DNA of 64,000 nucleotides from Pseudomonadota bacterium (GTDB lineage Bacteria; Pseudomonadota; Alphaproteobacteria; Micropepsales; Micropepsaceae). The translations under genes were made by a program, and so were the position numbers. A model generated the notes under the pieces. That model was given only the letters and a program-made list of their open reading frames with translations, had not been told where the DNA came from and did not search any database. The DNA lies in contig JACQDN010000013.1 of NCBI GenBank assembly GCA_016201105.1, forward strand, positions 36,986 through 100,985, given 5' to 3'. Within the stretch, counting starts at the first letter, position 1, and every line of letters begins with the position of its first letter. Below are positions 55,419-64,000 of this stretch, one piece after another.

Positions 55419-58400
55419 ATGAGCCAATTTCTCGATCGTCTGACGTTCTTCAAGAAATACGACGGCACGTTTGCCGACGGCCACGGCGTCACAACCGTGG
55501 AAGACCGTCAGTGGGAGAACGCCTATCGCCAGCGCTGGTCGCACGACAAGATCGTGCGCTCCACCCACGGCGTGAACTGCACCGGCTCCTGCAGCTGGAA
55601 GATTTACGTCAAAGGCGGCATCGTCACCTGGGAAACCCAGCAGACCGATTATCCGCGCACGCGTCCGGAATTGCCTAATCACGAACCGCGCGGTTGTTCT
55701 CGCGGCGCGAGCTACTCCTGGTATCTCTACAGCGGCAATCGCCTCAAATATCCCATGGCGCGCGGCGCGTTGGTAAAGTTGTGGCGCGAGGCGCGCAAGA
55801 CAAAAAGCCCGGTCGAAGCCTGGTCGTCGATCGTCGAAGATCCGGCAAAGCGAAAATCCTACGCCTCGCGACGGGGCCTTGGCGGATTCATTCGCCTCGA
55901 TTGGGAAGAAGCCAACGAGATCATCGCGGCCGCCAATGCCTATACGATTAAGAAATATGGCCCCGATCGCATCGCCGGGTTCTCTCCCATTCCCGCGATG
56001 TCGATGGTCTCTTATGCCGCCGGCACGCGTTATCTCTCGCTGCTGGGCGGCGTGTGTCTCAGTTTCTACGACTGGTATTGCGATCTGCCGCCGTCTTCGC
56101 CGCAGACCTGGGGCGAGCAGACCGACGTTCCAGAAAGCGCGGACTGGTACAATGCTGGTTTCCTGCTGCTATGGGGCTCCAACGTTCCGCAGACGCGTAC
56201 GCCGGATGCGCATTTCTATACCGAGGCGCGCTATCGCGGCGCCAAGAGCGTTGTCATCACGCCGGACTATAGCGAAGCTTCGAAGTTCGGCGATCTGTGG
56301 CTGCATCCCAAGCAGGGCACCGACTCCGCGCTCGCCATGGCGTTCGGTCACGTCATCCTGAAGGAATTCCATGTCGATAGAGAGACGCCGTACTTCACCG
56401 ATTATTGCCGCAGGTACAGCGACATGCCGTTCCTGGTGCGCCTCATCGAGCAGGACGAAAGGCTGGTGCCGGAACGTTTCTTGCGCGCCGGAGATTTCGA
56501 CGGCGCGCTGGGCGAGACCAACAATCCCGACTGGAAAACCGTCGCTTACGACGAGCTCTCCGGCAAAATCGTGGCGCCGCAAGGCTCCATCGGTTTTCGC
56601 TGGGGCGAGAAGGGTGAATGGAATCTCGAAGAGCGCGCCGGCGAAGCGCATGTGAAGCTCGCGATGTCGCTGAAGGACAACAGCGACGCGATCGTCTCCG
56701 TCGCGTTTCCGTATTTTGGTGGACGTCACCACGATTATTTCCAGGGCACCGCGCATGACGAAATCCTCATGCGCTATCTGCCCGCAAAACGCGTCAAGCT
56801 GGCGAGCGGCGAGGCCTATGTCACCACCGTGTTCGATCTGCTCTGCGCCAACTACGGGGTGGACCGCGGCTTCGGTGGCGGCAATGTTGCGGCGAGCTTC
56901 GACGACGATGTGCCCTACACGCCGGCCTGGCAGGAACGCATCACCGGCGTGAAACGCGATTCGGTGATTTCCGTCGCGCGCGCTTTCGCCCGCAACGCCG
57001 AGAAGACCAAGGGCAAGTCCATGGTCATTCTCGGAGCCGGTATCAATCATTGGTACCACATGGACATGAGCTATCGCGGTATCATCAACATGCTGGTGAT
57101 GTGCGGTTGTGTCGGCCAGGAAGGCGGCGGCTGGGCGCATTATGTCGGGCAGGAAAAGCTGCGACCGCAAACGGGCTGGCTGCCGCTCGCTTTTGCGCTC
57201 GATTGGGCGCGTCCGCCGCGCCACATGAATGCGACGTCCTATTGGTACGCCCATTCCGATCAGTGGCGCTACGAGACGCTGGGCGTCGACGAAATTCTCT
57301 CGCCGCTTGCGAAGAAGAGCGAGTGGACGGGCAGCCTGATCGATTTCAACGTGCGTGCAGAGCGCATGGGATGGTTGCCGTCCGCGCCGCAATTGCAGGC
57401 CAATCCGCTCGCTGTCGTGCGCGCGGCCGAAGCAGCCGGCAAGGATCCCAAAGACTATGTCCGCGACGAACTGGCGTCCGGCAAACTGAAACTCGCCTGC
57501 CAGGATCCTGACAATCCCACCAATTGGCCGCGCAACCTTTTCGTCTGGCGCTCGAACCTGTTGGGCTCGAGCGGCAAGGGCCATGAATACTTCCTCAAGC
57601 ATCTGCTCGGCACCACGCACGGCGTGCAGGGCAAGGATCTCGGCGAAACCGGCGAGCAGAAACCGTCGGACGTCGTGTGGCGCGACGCGGCGCCCGAAGG
57701 AAAGCTCGATCTCCTGGTGACGCTCGATTTCCGCATGTCCACGACCTGCGTTTACTCCGACATCGTTCTGCCGACGGCGACCTGGTACGAGAAGAACGAC
57801 CTCAACACCTCCGACATGCATCCCTTCATCCATCCGCTGAGCGCGGCGGTGGATCCGGTGTGGGAAAGCCGCAGCGACTGGGAAATCTACAAGGGTCTCG
57901 CCAAAAAGTTTTCCGATGTCGCGCCGGAAGTGTTGGGCAAGGAAAAAGACATCGTGCTCGTGCCCATGCAGCACGACACGCCCGGCGAACTGGCGCAACC
58001 TTTCGACGTGAAGGACTGGGGCAAAGGCGACACGGTTCCGATCCCCGGAAAGACGATGGCTTCGCTCGCGATCGTCGAGCGCGACTACCCGAACGTCTAC
58101 AAGCGTTTCACCGCGCTCGGTCCCTTGATGTCGTCCATCGGCAACGGCGGCAAAGGCATCGCCTGGAAGACCGAGCACGAAGTCGAGCTGCTCGGCAGAC
58201 TCAATGGCGTGGTGACGGAAGAGGGCGCGACCAAAGGCCTGCCGCGGATCGAGACCGATATCGACGCGAGCGAAGTGGTGCTGGCGCTGGCGCCGGAAAC
58301 CAACGGCGAAGTCGCCGTGAAGGCCTGGAAGGCGCTCGGCGAAATGACCGGCCGCGATCACGTCCATCTCGCCGAAGCCAAGGAAGACGAGAAGATCCGC

Positions 58401-59153
58401 TATCGCGACGTGCAGGCCCAGCCGCGTAAGATCATCTCATCGCCCACTTGGTCGGGAATCGAATCCGAGAAGGTCTGCTACAACGCGGGCTACACGAATG
58501 TGCATGAGCTGATCCCGTGGCGCACGCTGACGGGTCGCCAGCAGCTGTTCCAGGATCATCCCTGGATGCGCGCGTTCGGCGAACAATTCGTGGTCTATCG
58601 CCCACCGATCGACACCAAGACCATCGCGCCCATCATCGACAAGAAGGACAACGGCAACAAGCAAGTGGTGCTCAACTTCATCACGCCGCACCAGAAATGG
58701 GGCATCCACTCCACCTATACCGACAATCTTCTGATGCTGACGCTGTCGCGCGGCGGGCCGATCGTGTGGATCAGCGAGATCGACGCCAAAAAAATCGCTG
58801 TCGAAGATAACGACTGGATCGAAGCCTACAATCTTAACGGCGCGCTGGTGGCGCGCGCGGTGGTCTCGCAGCGCGTGCCGGAAGGCATGGTGATGATGTA
58901 CCACGCGCAAGAGAAGATTGTGAACGTGCCGGGGTCGGAGATCACCGGCACGCGCGGCGGCATCCACAATTCGGTGACCCGCACGGTTCTGAAGCCGACG
59001 CACATGATCGGCGGCTATGCTCAGCAAAGCTACGGCTTCAACTACTACGGGACGGTTGGTTCCAACCGAGACGAGTTCGTCATCGTGCGCAAGCAGGCGA
59101 AAGTCGACTGGCTCGAAGAAAAAGCACCGGCGCGCGAAAAGGTGACGTCATGA
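55419..59153 (+). CDS. narG: Respiratory nitrate reductase alpha subunit
   Basis: 1244 residues, normal for NarG. Reduces nitrate to nitrite at a Mo-bis-MGD centre on the cytoplasmic side of the inner membrane. The FS0 [4Fe-4S] ligands are H50, C54, C58 (HGVNCTGSC) and C93 (EPRGCSRG); the Mo-ligand aspartate lies in YDWYCDLPP (D222). The molybdopterin contact region GSNVPQTRTPDAHF and the C-terminal domain are present, with no gap or frameshift. ATGA overlap with narH. Found next to mobA, its cofactor gene. Confidence 0.97.
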   Translation: MSQFLDRLTFFKKYDGTFADGHGVTTVEDRQWENAYRQRWSHDKIVRSTHGVNCTGSCSWKIYVKGGIVTWETQQTDYPRTRPELPNHEPRGCSRGASYSWYLYSGNRLKYPMARGALVKLWREARKTKSPVEAWSSIVEDPAKRKSYASRRGLGGFIRLDWEEANEIIAAANAYTIKKYGPDRIAGFSPIPAMSMVSYAAGTRYLSLLGGVCLSFYDWYCDLPPSSPQTWGEQTDVPESADWYNAGFLLLWGSNVPQTRTPDAHFYTEARYRGAKSVVITPDYSEASKFGDLWLHPKQGTDSALAMAFGHVILKEFHVDRETPYFTDYCRRYSDMPFLVRLIEQDERLVPERFLRAGDFDGALGETNNPDWKTVAYDELSGKIVAPQGSIGFRWGEKGEWNLEERAGEAHVKLAMSLKDNSDAIVSVAFPYFGGRHHDYFQGTAHDEILMRYLPAKRVKLASGEAYVTTVFDLLCANYGVDRGFGGGNVAASFDDDVPYTPAWQERITGVKRDSVISVARAFARNAEKTKGKSMVILGAGINHWYHMDMSYRGIINMLVMCGCVGQEGGGWAHYVGQEKLRPQTGWLPLAFALDWARPPRHMNATSYWYAHSDQWRYETLGVDEILSPLAKKSEWTGSLIDFNVRAERMGWLPSAPQLQANPLAVVRAAEAAGKDPKDYVRDELASGKLKLACQDPDNPTNWPRNLFVWRSNLLGSSGKGHEYFLKHLLGTTHGVQGKDLGETGEQKPSDVVWRDAAPEGKLDLLVTLDFRMSTTCVYSDIVLPTATWYEKNDLNTSDMHPFIHPLSAAVDPVWESRSDWEIYKGLAKKFSDVAPEVLGKEKDIVLVPMQHDTPGELAQPFDVKDWGKGDTVPIPGKTMASLAIVERDYPNVYKRFTALGPLMSSIGNGGKGIAWKTEHEVELLGRLNGVVTEEGATKGLPRIETDIDASEVVLALAPETNGEVAVKAWKALGEMTGRDHVHLAEAKEDEKIRYRDVQAQPRKIISSPTWSGIESEKVCYNAGYTNVHELIPWRTLTGRQQLFQDHPWMRAFGEQFVVYRPPIDTKTIAPIIDKKDNGNKQVVLNFITPHQKWGIHSTYTDNLLMLTLSRGGPIVWISEIDAKKIAVEDNDWIEAYNLNGALVARAVVSQRVPEGMVMMYHAQEKIVNVPGSEITGTRGGIHNSVTRTVLKPTHMIGGYAQQSYGFNYYGTVGSNRDEFVIVRKQAKVDWLEEKAPAREKVTS

Positions 59154-60673
59154 AAGTCCGCGCGCAAATCGCCATGGTGCTGAACCTGGACAAGTGCATC
59201 GGCTGTCACACCTGTTCGGTCACCTGCAAGAATGTGTGGACTTCGCGCGAAGGTGTCGAATACGCGTGGTTCAACAATGTCGAGACCAAACCCGGTATCG
59301 GTTACCCCAAGGACTGGGAGAACCAGAAGCGCTGGAAGGGCGGGTGGCTCGTCAACAAGAACGGCAAGCTGCAGCCGCGTCTGGGTGCGAAGTGGCGCAT
59401 TCTCGCCAACATCTTCGCCAATCCCGATTTGCCGGAAATCGACGACTACTACGAGCCCTTCACCTTCGACTATCAGCACCTGCACACGGCACCGGACTCC
59501 AAGCACATGCCGACGGCGCGGCCGCGTTCGCTGGTCACCGGTCAGCGCATGGAGAAGATCGAGGGCGGTCCCAACTGGGAGGAAATCCTGGGTGGCGAGT
59601 TCTCCAAGCGCTCGAAGGATGCCAATTTCGAAGGCGTGCAGAAGGAGATTTATGGTCAGTTCGAAAACACCTTCATGATGTATCTGCCGCGGCTATGCGA
59701 GCACTGCCTCAATCCGGCTTGCGTCGCGGTGTGTCCCTCGGGTGCCATCTACAAGCGCGAAGAAGACGGCATCGTCCTGATTGATCAGGACAAATGCCGC
59801 GGCTGGCGCATGTGCGTCTCGGGCTGTCCCTACAAGAAGGTCTATTACAACTGGCAGTCGGGAAAATCGGAGAAGTGCATTCTCTGCTATCCGCGCCTGG
59901 AAGTCGGACAGCCGACGGTGTGTTCGGAAACCTGCGTCGGGCGCATCCGCTATCTGGGTGTCGTGCTCTATGACGCCGACCGCATCGCCGAAGTGGCGGC
60001 CACGCCCGACGAAGAAGACCTCTACGAAGCGCAGCTCTCGGTTTTCCTCGATCCCTTCGATCCGAACGTGCAGGCCCAGGCCTCGGCCGACGGCATCTCG
60101 TATGCCTGGTTGGAAGCCGCGAAGAAGTCGCCGGTGTGGAAAATGGCGATGGACTGGCGTGTCGCTTTCCCGCTGCATCCCGAATACCGCACGCTGCCGA
60201 TGGTCTGGTATGTGCCGCCGCTTTCACCGATCCAAAACGCAGTGGAGAAGGGCCAGATTGACCTCGAAGGCGAGATGCCCGATGTGCGCTCCTTGCGCAT
60301 TCCCCTGAAGTATCTCGCCAACATGCTCACGGCCGGCAAGGAAGAGCCGGTGGTGCAGGCACTCGAACGGATGATGGCGATGCGCGCCTATATGCGTTCG
60401 AAAACCGTGGACGGCATCATCGACGAAGGCGTGGCCAATCGCGTCGGCCTCACGCCGGCGCAGATCGAGGACATGTACCGCTTCATGGCCATCGCCAACT
60501 ACGAAGACCGTTTCGTCATCCCGACGGCCCATCGAGAAAATTCTGAGGATGCATTGGACCTGCGTGGCAGCTGCGGATTTTCCTTCGGCAATGGCTGCTC
60601 CGACGGTGTCAGCAACATCAACATCTTCAATGTGCCCAACAAGCATAGAGTCCCGGAACCGGCAGGAGCGTGA
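59150..60673 (+). CDS. narH: Respiratory nitrate reductase beta subunit
   Basis: 507 residues. Electron-transfer subunit with four iron-sulfur clusters. First ferredoxin group C16, C19, C22, C26 (CIGCHTCSVTC), then CEHCLNPACVAVCPSG and KCRGWRMCVSGCPYKK; in the latter a Trp replaces the first Cys position as usual for the [3Fe-4S] cluster. More Cys in CILCYPRL and CSETCVGRIR. Sits between NarG and NarI in the cytoplasmic face. Stop and narJ start are 1 bp apart. Confidence 0.97.
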   Translation: MKVRAQIAMVLNLDKCIGCHTCSVTCKNVWTSREGVEYAWFNNVETKPGIGYPKDWENQKRWKGGWLVNKNGKLQPRLGAKWRILANIFANPDLPEIDDYYEPFTFDYQHLHTAPDSKHMPTARPRSLVTGQRMEKIEGGPNWEEILGGEFSKRSKDANFEGVQKEIYGQFENTFMMYLPRLCEHCLNPACVAVCPSGAIYKREEDGIVLIDQDKCRGWRMCVSGCPYKKVYYNWQSGKSEKCILCYPRLEVGQPTVCSETCVGRIRYLGVVLYDADRIAEVAATPDEEDLYEAQLSVFLDPFDPNVQAQASADGISYAWLEAAKKSPVWKMAMDWRVAFPLHPEYRTLPMVWYVPPLSPIQNAVEKGQIDLEGEMPDVRSLRIPLKYLANMLTAGKEEPVVQALERMMAMRAYMRSKTVDGIIDEGVANRVGLTPAQIEDMYRFMAIANYEDRFVIPTAHRENSEDALDLRGSCGFSFGNGCSDGVSNINIFNVPNKHRVPEPAGA

Positions 60674-60674
60674 G

Positions 60675-61394
60675 ATGACTGCGACTTACAAAATTTTGAG
60701 CGCGCTGCTGTCTTACCCATCCGCCGAATTGCAGGAGGTTGCGCACGATCTGATCGTCGCTTTGAACGTCGAGTGTTTGTTGACGGCACCACATCGCACG
60801 GCAATCGGTGCTTTGCTCAAGGATATGTCGGGCGAAGACCTGCTCGAACTGCAAGCCGAGTATGTCGAGCTGTTCGATCGCACGCGGGCATTGTCGCTGC
60901 ATCTCTTCGAACATGTGCATCGCGAGTCGCGCGACCGCGGCCAGGCGATGGTATCTCTGCGCGATCGCTATCATGCCGCCGGATTGGACATCATGGCGAA
61001 CGAATTGCCGGACCATATCCCGGTGTTCCTGGAATTCCTGTCGCTGCAGCAGCCGGCGGAAGCGAGGGCAATGCTCGCCGAGCCTTTGCACATTCTCGCA
61101 GCCCTCGGCGAACGGTTGAAAAAGCGCGCCGGCCGCTATGCCGTCGTGTTCGATGCGCTGGTGTCGCTCGCCGAAACCGATCCGGATGCGGCGGTTGTCG
61201 CTGAACTGCAGATGACCGCTCTCGACGATCCCAACGACCTCGTCGCCCTCGACAGGGTCTGGGAAGAAACCGAAGTCCGCTTCGGTCCTGGCGATGTCAC
61301 GCAGAAAGGCAGCTGTCCGAAGGTTTCGAGCCTATTGGCGAACACGGCGCCACCGCGCGATGAAAGCGAAGCCCTTGCGAGGCTCGCATCATGA
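60675..61394 (+). CDS. narJ: Nitrate reductase molybdenum cofactor assembly chaperone
   Basis: 239 residues, the DmsD/TorD-like NarJ chaperone. Signatures include TYKILSALLSYPSAELQEVAHD, LQAEYVELFDRTRALSLHLFEHVHRESRDRGQAM and ELPDHIPVFLEFLSL. Holds NarG until cofactor insertion and prevents early membrane attachment. The C terminus has a Lys-Ser variable tail (VTQKGSCPKVSSLL). Overlaps narI by ATGA. Confidence 0.94.
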   Translation: MTATYKILSALLSYPSAELQEVAHDLIVALNVECLLTAPHRTAIGALLKDMSGEDLLELQAEYVELFDRTRALSLHLFEHVHRESRDRGQAMVSLRDRYHAAGLDIMANELPDHIPVFLEFLSLQQPAEARAMLAEPLHILAALGERLKKRAGRYAVVFDALVSLAETDPDAAVVAELQMTALDDPNDLVALDRVWEETEVRFGPGDVTQKGSCPKVSSLLANTAPPRDESEALARLAS

Positions 61395-62086
61395 ACCTCT
61401 CGATCAACACCGTCCTGTTCGGGATCTACCCCTACATCTGCCTCTCGGTGTTCCTGATCGGAAGCCTGATCCGCTTCGATCGCGAGCAATACACCTGGCG
61501 CAGCCAATCGAGCCAGCTGCTGCGCCGACGCCAGCTCATTTGGGGCAGCAATCTCTTTCACGTCGGCATTCTGCTCATCCTCGTCGGACATACCGGCGGA
61601 TTGCTCACGCCGGTCGCCGTGTTCGAAGCGCTCGGCATCTCGCACACCGCCAAGCAGCTGACCGCGATCGTGATCGGTGGTGTGGCGGGCGTCGCCTGCA
61701 TGGTCGGCCTTCTCATGCTGCTGCATCGCCGGTTGAGCGATCCGCGCATCCTGCGCACGTCGTCCTTCGCCGATATCGCCGTGCTGGTGATCCTGCTGGT
61801 GCAGCTTTCGCTCGGCCTCGGCAGCGTCTTCGTCTCGCTCGACCATCTCGACGGCACCGAAATGGTGGCGCTGATGAACTGGGCGCAACACATCGTCACC
61901 GTGCGCCCCGACGCCGCCGGTTTCGTGACCAACGTGGCGCCGATCTTCAAGATCCACCTCCTGCTCGGCATGACGATCTTTCTGATCTTTCCGTTTACGC
62001 GCCTGGTGCACATCCTAAGTGCGCCGATCTGGTATTTGGGACGGCGCGGCTATCAGATCGTGCGCACGCGCCGCGGAGGAGCCTAG
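61391..62086 (+). CDS. narI: Respiratory nitrate reductase gamma subunit (cytochrome b)
   Basis: 231 residues, five transmembrane helices. All four haem-b ligands are at the canonical positions: H57 and H67 (NLFHVGI, VGHTGG) and H189 and H207 (FKIHLLLG, TRLVHILS). Oxidises quinol on the periplasmic side and passes electrons to NarH. The parvulin gene starts 3 bp after the stop. Confidence 0.96.
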   Translation: MNLSINTVLFGIYPYICLSVFLIGSLIRFDREQYTWRSQSSQLLRRRQLIWGSNLFHVGILLILVGHTGGLLTPVAVFEALGISHTAKQLTAIVIGGVAGVACMVGLLMLLHRRLSDPRILRTSSFADIAVLVILLVQLSLGLGSVFVSLDHLDGTEMVALMNWAQHIVTVRPDAAGFVTNVAPIFKIHLLLGMTIFLIFPFTRLVHILSAPIWYLGRRGYQIVRTRRGGA

Positions 62087-62089
62087 GCC

Positions 62090-62893
62090 ATGGCGCGCGC
62101 TCCCATTCGGCTCAATGGGGTGACCCTGCCGCCGCATATGATCGCCGCCGAAGCACAGCACCATCGGGCCAAGTCGCCGGCGGCTGCGTTCCAGATCGCG
62201 GCGCGAGCCCTGATCGTGAGGACTTTGCTGTTGGAAGAAGCCGCGCGCCGGCACATCGCCGCCGCTCCCGATTTCGTCGCCGAAGGAAAGCGCGAGACCG
62301 AGGACGAGGCGCGCATCCGCGCTCTTCTCGATGCCAACGTACCGATTCCAACGCCTTCGGAAGAAGCGTGCAGGGCGTTCTATGAGGCGAACGCATCGCA
62401 GTTCCACAGCCCGGAGCTTTTCGAGGCCTCGCACATTCTCTTTACCGCCGACCCCAAAGATGTGGGCGCCATGGCCCAGGCCGAAGCGAAAGCGCGTGCG
62501 GCAATCGCCGAGATCGTTCAGAAACCGGAACTCTTCGAAACGCGCGCGCGCGACCGCTCGGATTGCGATTCCAGAAACAATGGCGGGCGGCTGGGCCAGA
62601 TCGCGAAGGGTGAAACGGTGGAATTCGAATCTGCGCTGATGGCCTTGAAGCCGGGAGCGGTTGCGCCCGAGCCCGTGAAAACGCGGTTTGGCGTTCATGT
62701 GTTGCGGCTCGATGCCAGGGTGGAAGGAAAAGTTCTTCCGTTCGACTATGTTCGCGATAGAATCGAAGCTTATCTGGCCGAGAAGCAATGGCGTCTCAAA
62801 GTGGCGGATTTCATCGACCGTTTGATGAACCAGGCCGTGGTCGAAGGCATCGATCTCATGCGCAATTTGAGACGGGATGCGTTGGTCGCATGA
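62090..62893 (+). CDS. Parvulin-type peptidyl-prolyl isomerase of nar operon
   Basis: 267 residues with no signal peptide, so cytoplasmic. Helical N-terminal half (about 1-105, chaperone-like) followed by a parvulin domain (about 110-225): FEASHILFTA, NNGGRLGQIAKGETVEFE and KTRFGVHVLRLD. This NifM/SurA-like architecture matches isomerases in nar operons of some proteobacteria, where they aid NarG maturation. It starts 3 bp after narI and overlaps the next gene by ATGA, so it is translationally coupled to the operon. Confidence 0.88.
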   Translation: MARAPIRLNGVTLPPHMIAAEAQHHRAKSPAAAFQIAARALIVRTLLLEEAARRHIAAAPDFVAEGKRETEDEARIRALLDANVPIPTPSEEACRAFYEANASQFHSPELFEASHILFTADPKDVGAMAQAEAKARAAIAEIVQKPELFETRARDRSDCDSRNNGGRLGQIAKGETVEFESALMALKPGAVAPEPVKTRFGVHVLRLDARVEGKVLPFDYVRDRIEAYLAEKQWRLKVADFIDRLMNQAVVEGIDLMRNLRRDALVA

Positions 62894-63159
62894 GCACATT
62901 GGGCGAAATTCTGGGTCGGCTGCACGAGCGCTGCGAAGTCTATCAGCTGCTTGCGGAAGCGGGCGATATCACGCTCATCGCGAAGCTGGATGAAGTTTCC
63001 AGAGGTGATGCTCTTGGTGTGGCGCTCATGTCCGTGCGCGCCTTTAGCGAAACAGCCGACGACGAAGCCTGGGTGAAACTTATCGGACGCATCCAGGACG
63101 CGGACTCTCCCGCCGCCACATGCCTGAACGAAATGATTTCCTGGTCGTTGAAGCACTGA
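62890..63159 (+). CDS. Small unknown protein in nar operon
   Basis: 89 residues, mostly helical (EILGRLHERCEVYQLLAEAG, ITLIAKLDEVS, and EMISWSLKH at the end). No signal peptide or metal motif. Translationally coupled to the parvulin gene (ATGA) and followed 1 bp later by mobA, so it is a real member of the nitrate reductase operon. It could be an assembly factor; no family recognised. Confidence 0.75.
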   Translation: MSTLGEILGRLHERCEVYQLLAEAGDITLIAKLDEVSRGDALGVALMSVRAFSETADDEAWVKLIGRIQDADSPAATCLNEMISWSLKH

Positions 63160-63160
63160 C

Positions 63161-63763
63161 GTGGAGAAAAGTCGCATCCTTGGCGTCATTCTGGCCGGCG
63201 GCGGCTCCAGCCGCTTCGGCGGCGACAAGGCGTTGGCGCTGCTCGGCGGCAAATCGCTGCTGTCGCGCGTGATCGCACGGGCCAGGCCGCAGGTCGGCCA
63301 GCTTGTGCTCAGCGGTTTCGCGCGGCCCGGAATCGATTTGCCGCTGGTGCGCGATGCCGAACCGGAACAAGGTCCGCTGGCGGGTGTACTCTCGGCACTG
63401 CGTTGGGCGAAGTATTCCTCGTTGGACTTTGTCGCGACCTTTGCGTGCGATACGCCGTTCTTCCCTCACGACACAATCGATCGCCTGGCGCGCCATCTGA
63501 CGCCGGATGCCGGCGTTGCGGTCGCCAAGAGCGGCGGCGCCACGCATCATGCCTCTGCGGTCTGGCGCACCGCGTCGCTGGCGTTGCTGGAGACCTCTTA
63601 CGCGCTCGAAATACGCAGCCTGCGTCAGGCGCAAACCGCCGTTCGCAGCGTCGAAGTGGAGTTTCCGCCTGGCGGACCGGAAGGAAGTGTGTTCTTCAAC
63701 ATCAATACGCCGGCGGATCTCGCGGCAGCCGAGAACTGGCTCGCAAAGGCGCAGCAGCGGTAA
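63161..63763 (+). CDS. mobA: Molybdenum cofactor guanylyltransferase
   Basis: 200 residues from a GTG start, normal length. Nucleotidyltransferase motif LAGGGSSRFGGDKALALLGGKSL at the N terminus, then QGPLAGVLSAL, FACDTPFF (metal Asp) and FFNINTPADLAAAE. Attaches GMP to molybdopterin to give Mo-MGD, used by NarG. Immediately after the 89-residue gene; ends the nar operon and is followed by a terminator. Confidence 0.93.
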   Translation: MEKSRILGVILAGGGSSRFGGDKALALLGGKSLLSRVIARARPQVGQLVLSGFARPGIDLPLVRDAEPEQGPLAGVLSALRWAKYSSLDFVATFACDTPFFPHDTIDRLARHLTPDAGVAVAKSGGATHHASAVWRTASLALLETSYALEIRSLRQAQTAVRSVEVEFPPGGPEGSVFFNINTPADLAAAENWLAKAQQR

Positions 63764-63797
63764 TCACCTCCCCACGAGGGGGAGGTGATTTATTTTT
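63762..63797 (+). terminator. Operon-end terminator after mobA
   Basis: A perfect 12-bp stem AATCACCTCCCC / GGGGAGGTGATT (63762-63773 and 63779-63790) with loop ACGAG, followed by TATTTTT. It overlaps the mobA stop codon. The stem sequence is the same as the ends of the palindromic element at 47995-48203, so a repeat end is being used as a terminator. Confidence 0.85.
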
Positions 63798-63899
63798 AGC
63801 GCGAATGCTTGCCGCGCGGTTTGGTTTTGCTTTCCAGCATGTCGTCCATCCACGTCATCGCGCGCACGGCGCTCGGTAAGCCCATGGTAGGCCTTTCGA

Positions 63900-64000
63900 T
63901 TACCCACAATTCCGTCCTGCCGATGCACCCATCTCGATGTTGGCCAGACGTGACAGTCCACGCCACATGACGATGTTGCCAGGTGCCGGATCATTGGCAC
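63900..64000 (-). CDS. Partial open frame at window edge, possible transposase end
   Basis: A 32-codon frame runs off the right edge and ends in TAA at 63900. The residues include GNIVMWRGLSRLANIEMG, which resembles the C-terminal W-R-G-L-x-R-L segment of IS4-type transposases, but there is too little sequence to decide. Another short frame with MGLPSAVRAMTWMDDMLES ends at 63796. No gene is firmly supported between 63798 and 63899. Confidence 0.25.
   Translation of the reverse strand, partial: ANDPAPGNIVMWRGLSRLANIEMGASAGRNCG

Noticed and set aside
56169..58367. 732-codon minus-strand frame opposite narG
   Set aside because: NarG has all cofactor ligands; the opposite frame has no recognisable domain.

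Overview
This 64 kb window is ordinary, densely packed bacterial chromosome with high GC. The families point to an alphaproteobacterium: an ECF sigma factor with a ChrR-type zinc anti-sigma factor, ELM1-family, DUF1365 and DUF486 proteins, the AsnC/ELM1/TrxB/LysR neighbourhood and GC-rich intergenic palindromes. No rRNA, tRNA, prophage or CRISPR array was seen, and the genus cannot be fixed from sequence alone. A facultative anaerobe is likely because a complete respiratory nitrate reductase operon is present.

Layout. 0.1-9 kb: exported DUF885 zinc-peptidase-like protein; GNAT plus unknown-protein pair facing a LysR regulator; AraC regulator facing a diiron ferritin-like protein and kynureninase; two tandem secreted six-cysteine peptides; a 59-residue helical ORF. 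9-17.5 kb: exported methyltransferase-fold protein, TonB-dependent receptor, then a photo-oxidative-stress type locus (RpoE-ChrR pair facing a flavoprotein-DUF1365-cyclopropane synthase operon). The synthase frame carries an in-frame amber codon near its N terminus. 17.5-26 kb: aldo/keto reductase, RND outer-membrane lipoprotein next to a decayed macB, TPR protein, DUF486 protein, lipoprotein, aspartate aminotransferase, GT-C membrane protein. 26-36 kb: EF-G-like GTPase and HdeD protein, a probable structured small RNA with C-rich loops, LysR, thioredoxin reductase, ELM1 protein, AsnC regulator, MHS transporter, PAS protein, APC permease. 36-43.5 kb: cupredoxin/orphan histidine kinase/outer-membrane protein operon, VOC protein, aminoglycoside phosphotransferase-fold kinase, quinone oxidoreductase. 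43.5-52 kb: MetX-like hydrolase, orphan ParA with a ribbon-helix-helix partner, two flavoproteins, ABC-F ATPase, CopD-like membrane protein, two palindromic intergenic elements.

52-63.8 kb: anaerobic nitrate respiration island. A Crp/Fnr regulator and a porin are transcribed away from narK-narGHJI, a parvulin isomerase, an 89-residue unknown and mobA. A perfect 22-bp FNR-type palindrome lies between the two units and a hairpin with a T-rich tail follows mobA. NarK supplies nitrate, NarGHI reduces it on the quinol pool, NarJ and probably the parvulin and the 89-residue protein assist assembly, and MobA makes the bis-guanine dinucleotide cofactor that NarG needs.

The most interesting items are the C-rich-loop RNA at 28.6-28.8 kb, the interrupted cyclopropane synthase beside RpoE-ChrR, the tandem cysteine-rich peptides, the orphan ParA/RHH pair and the cupredoxin-kinase-porin operon.
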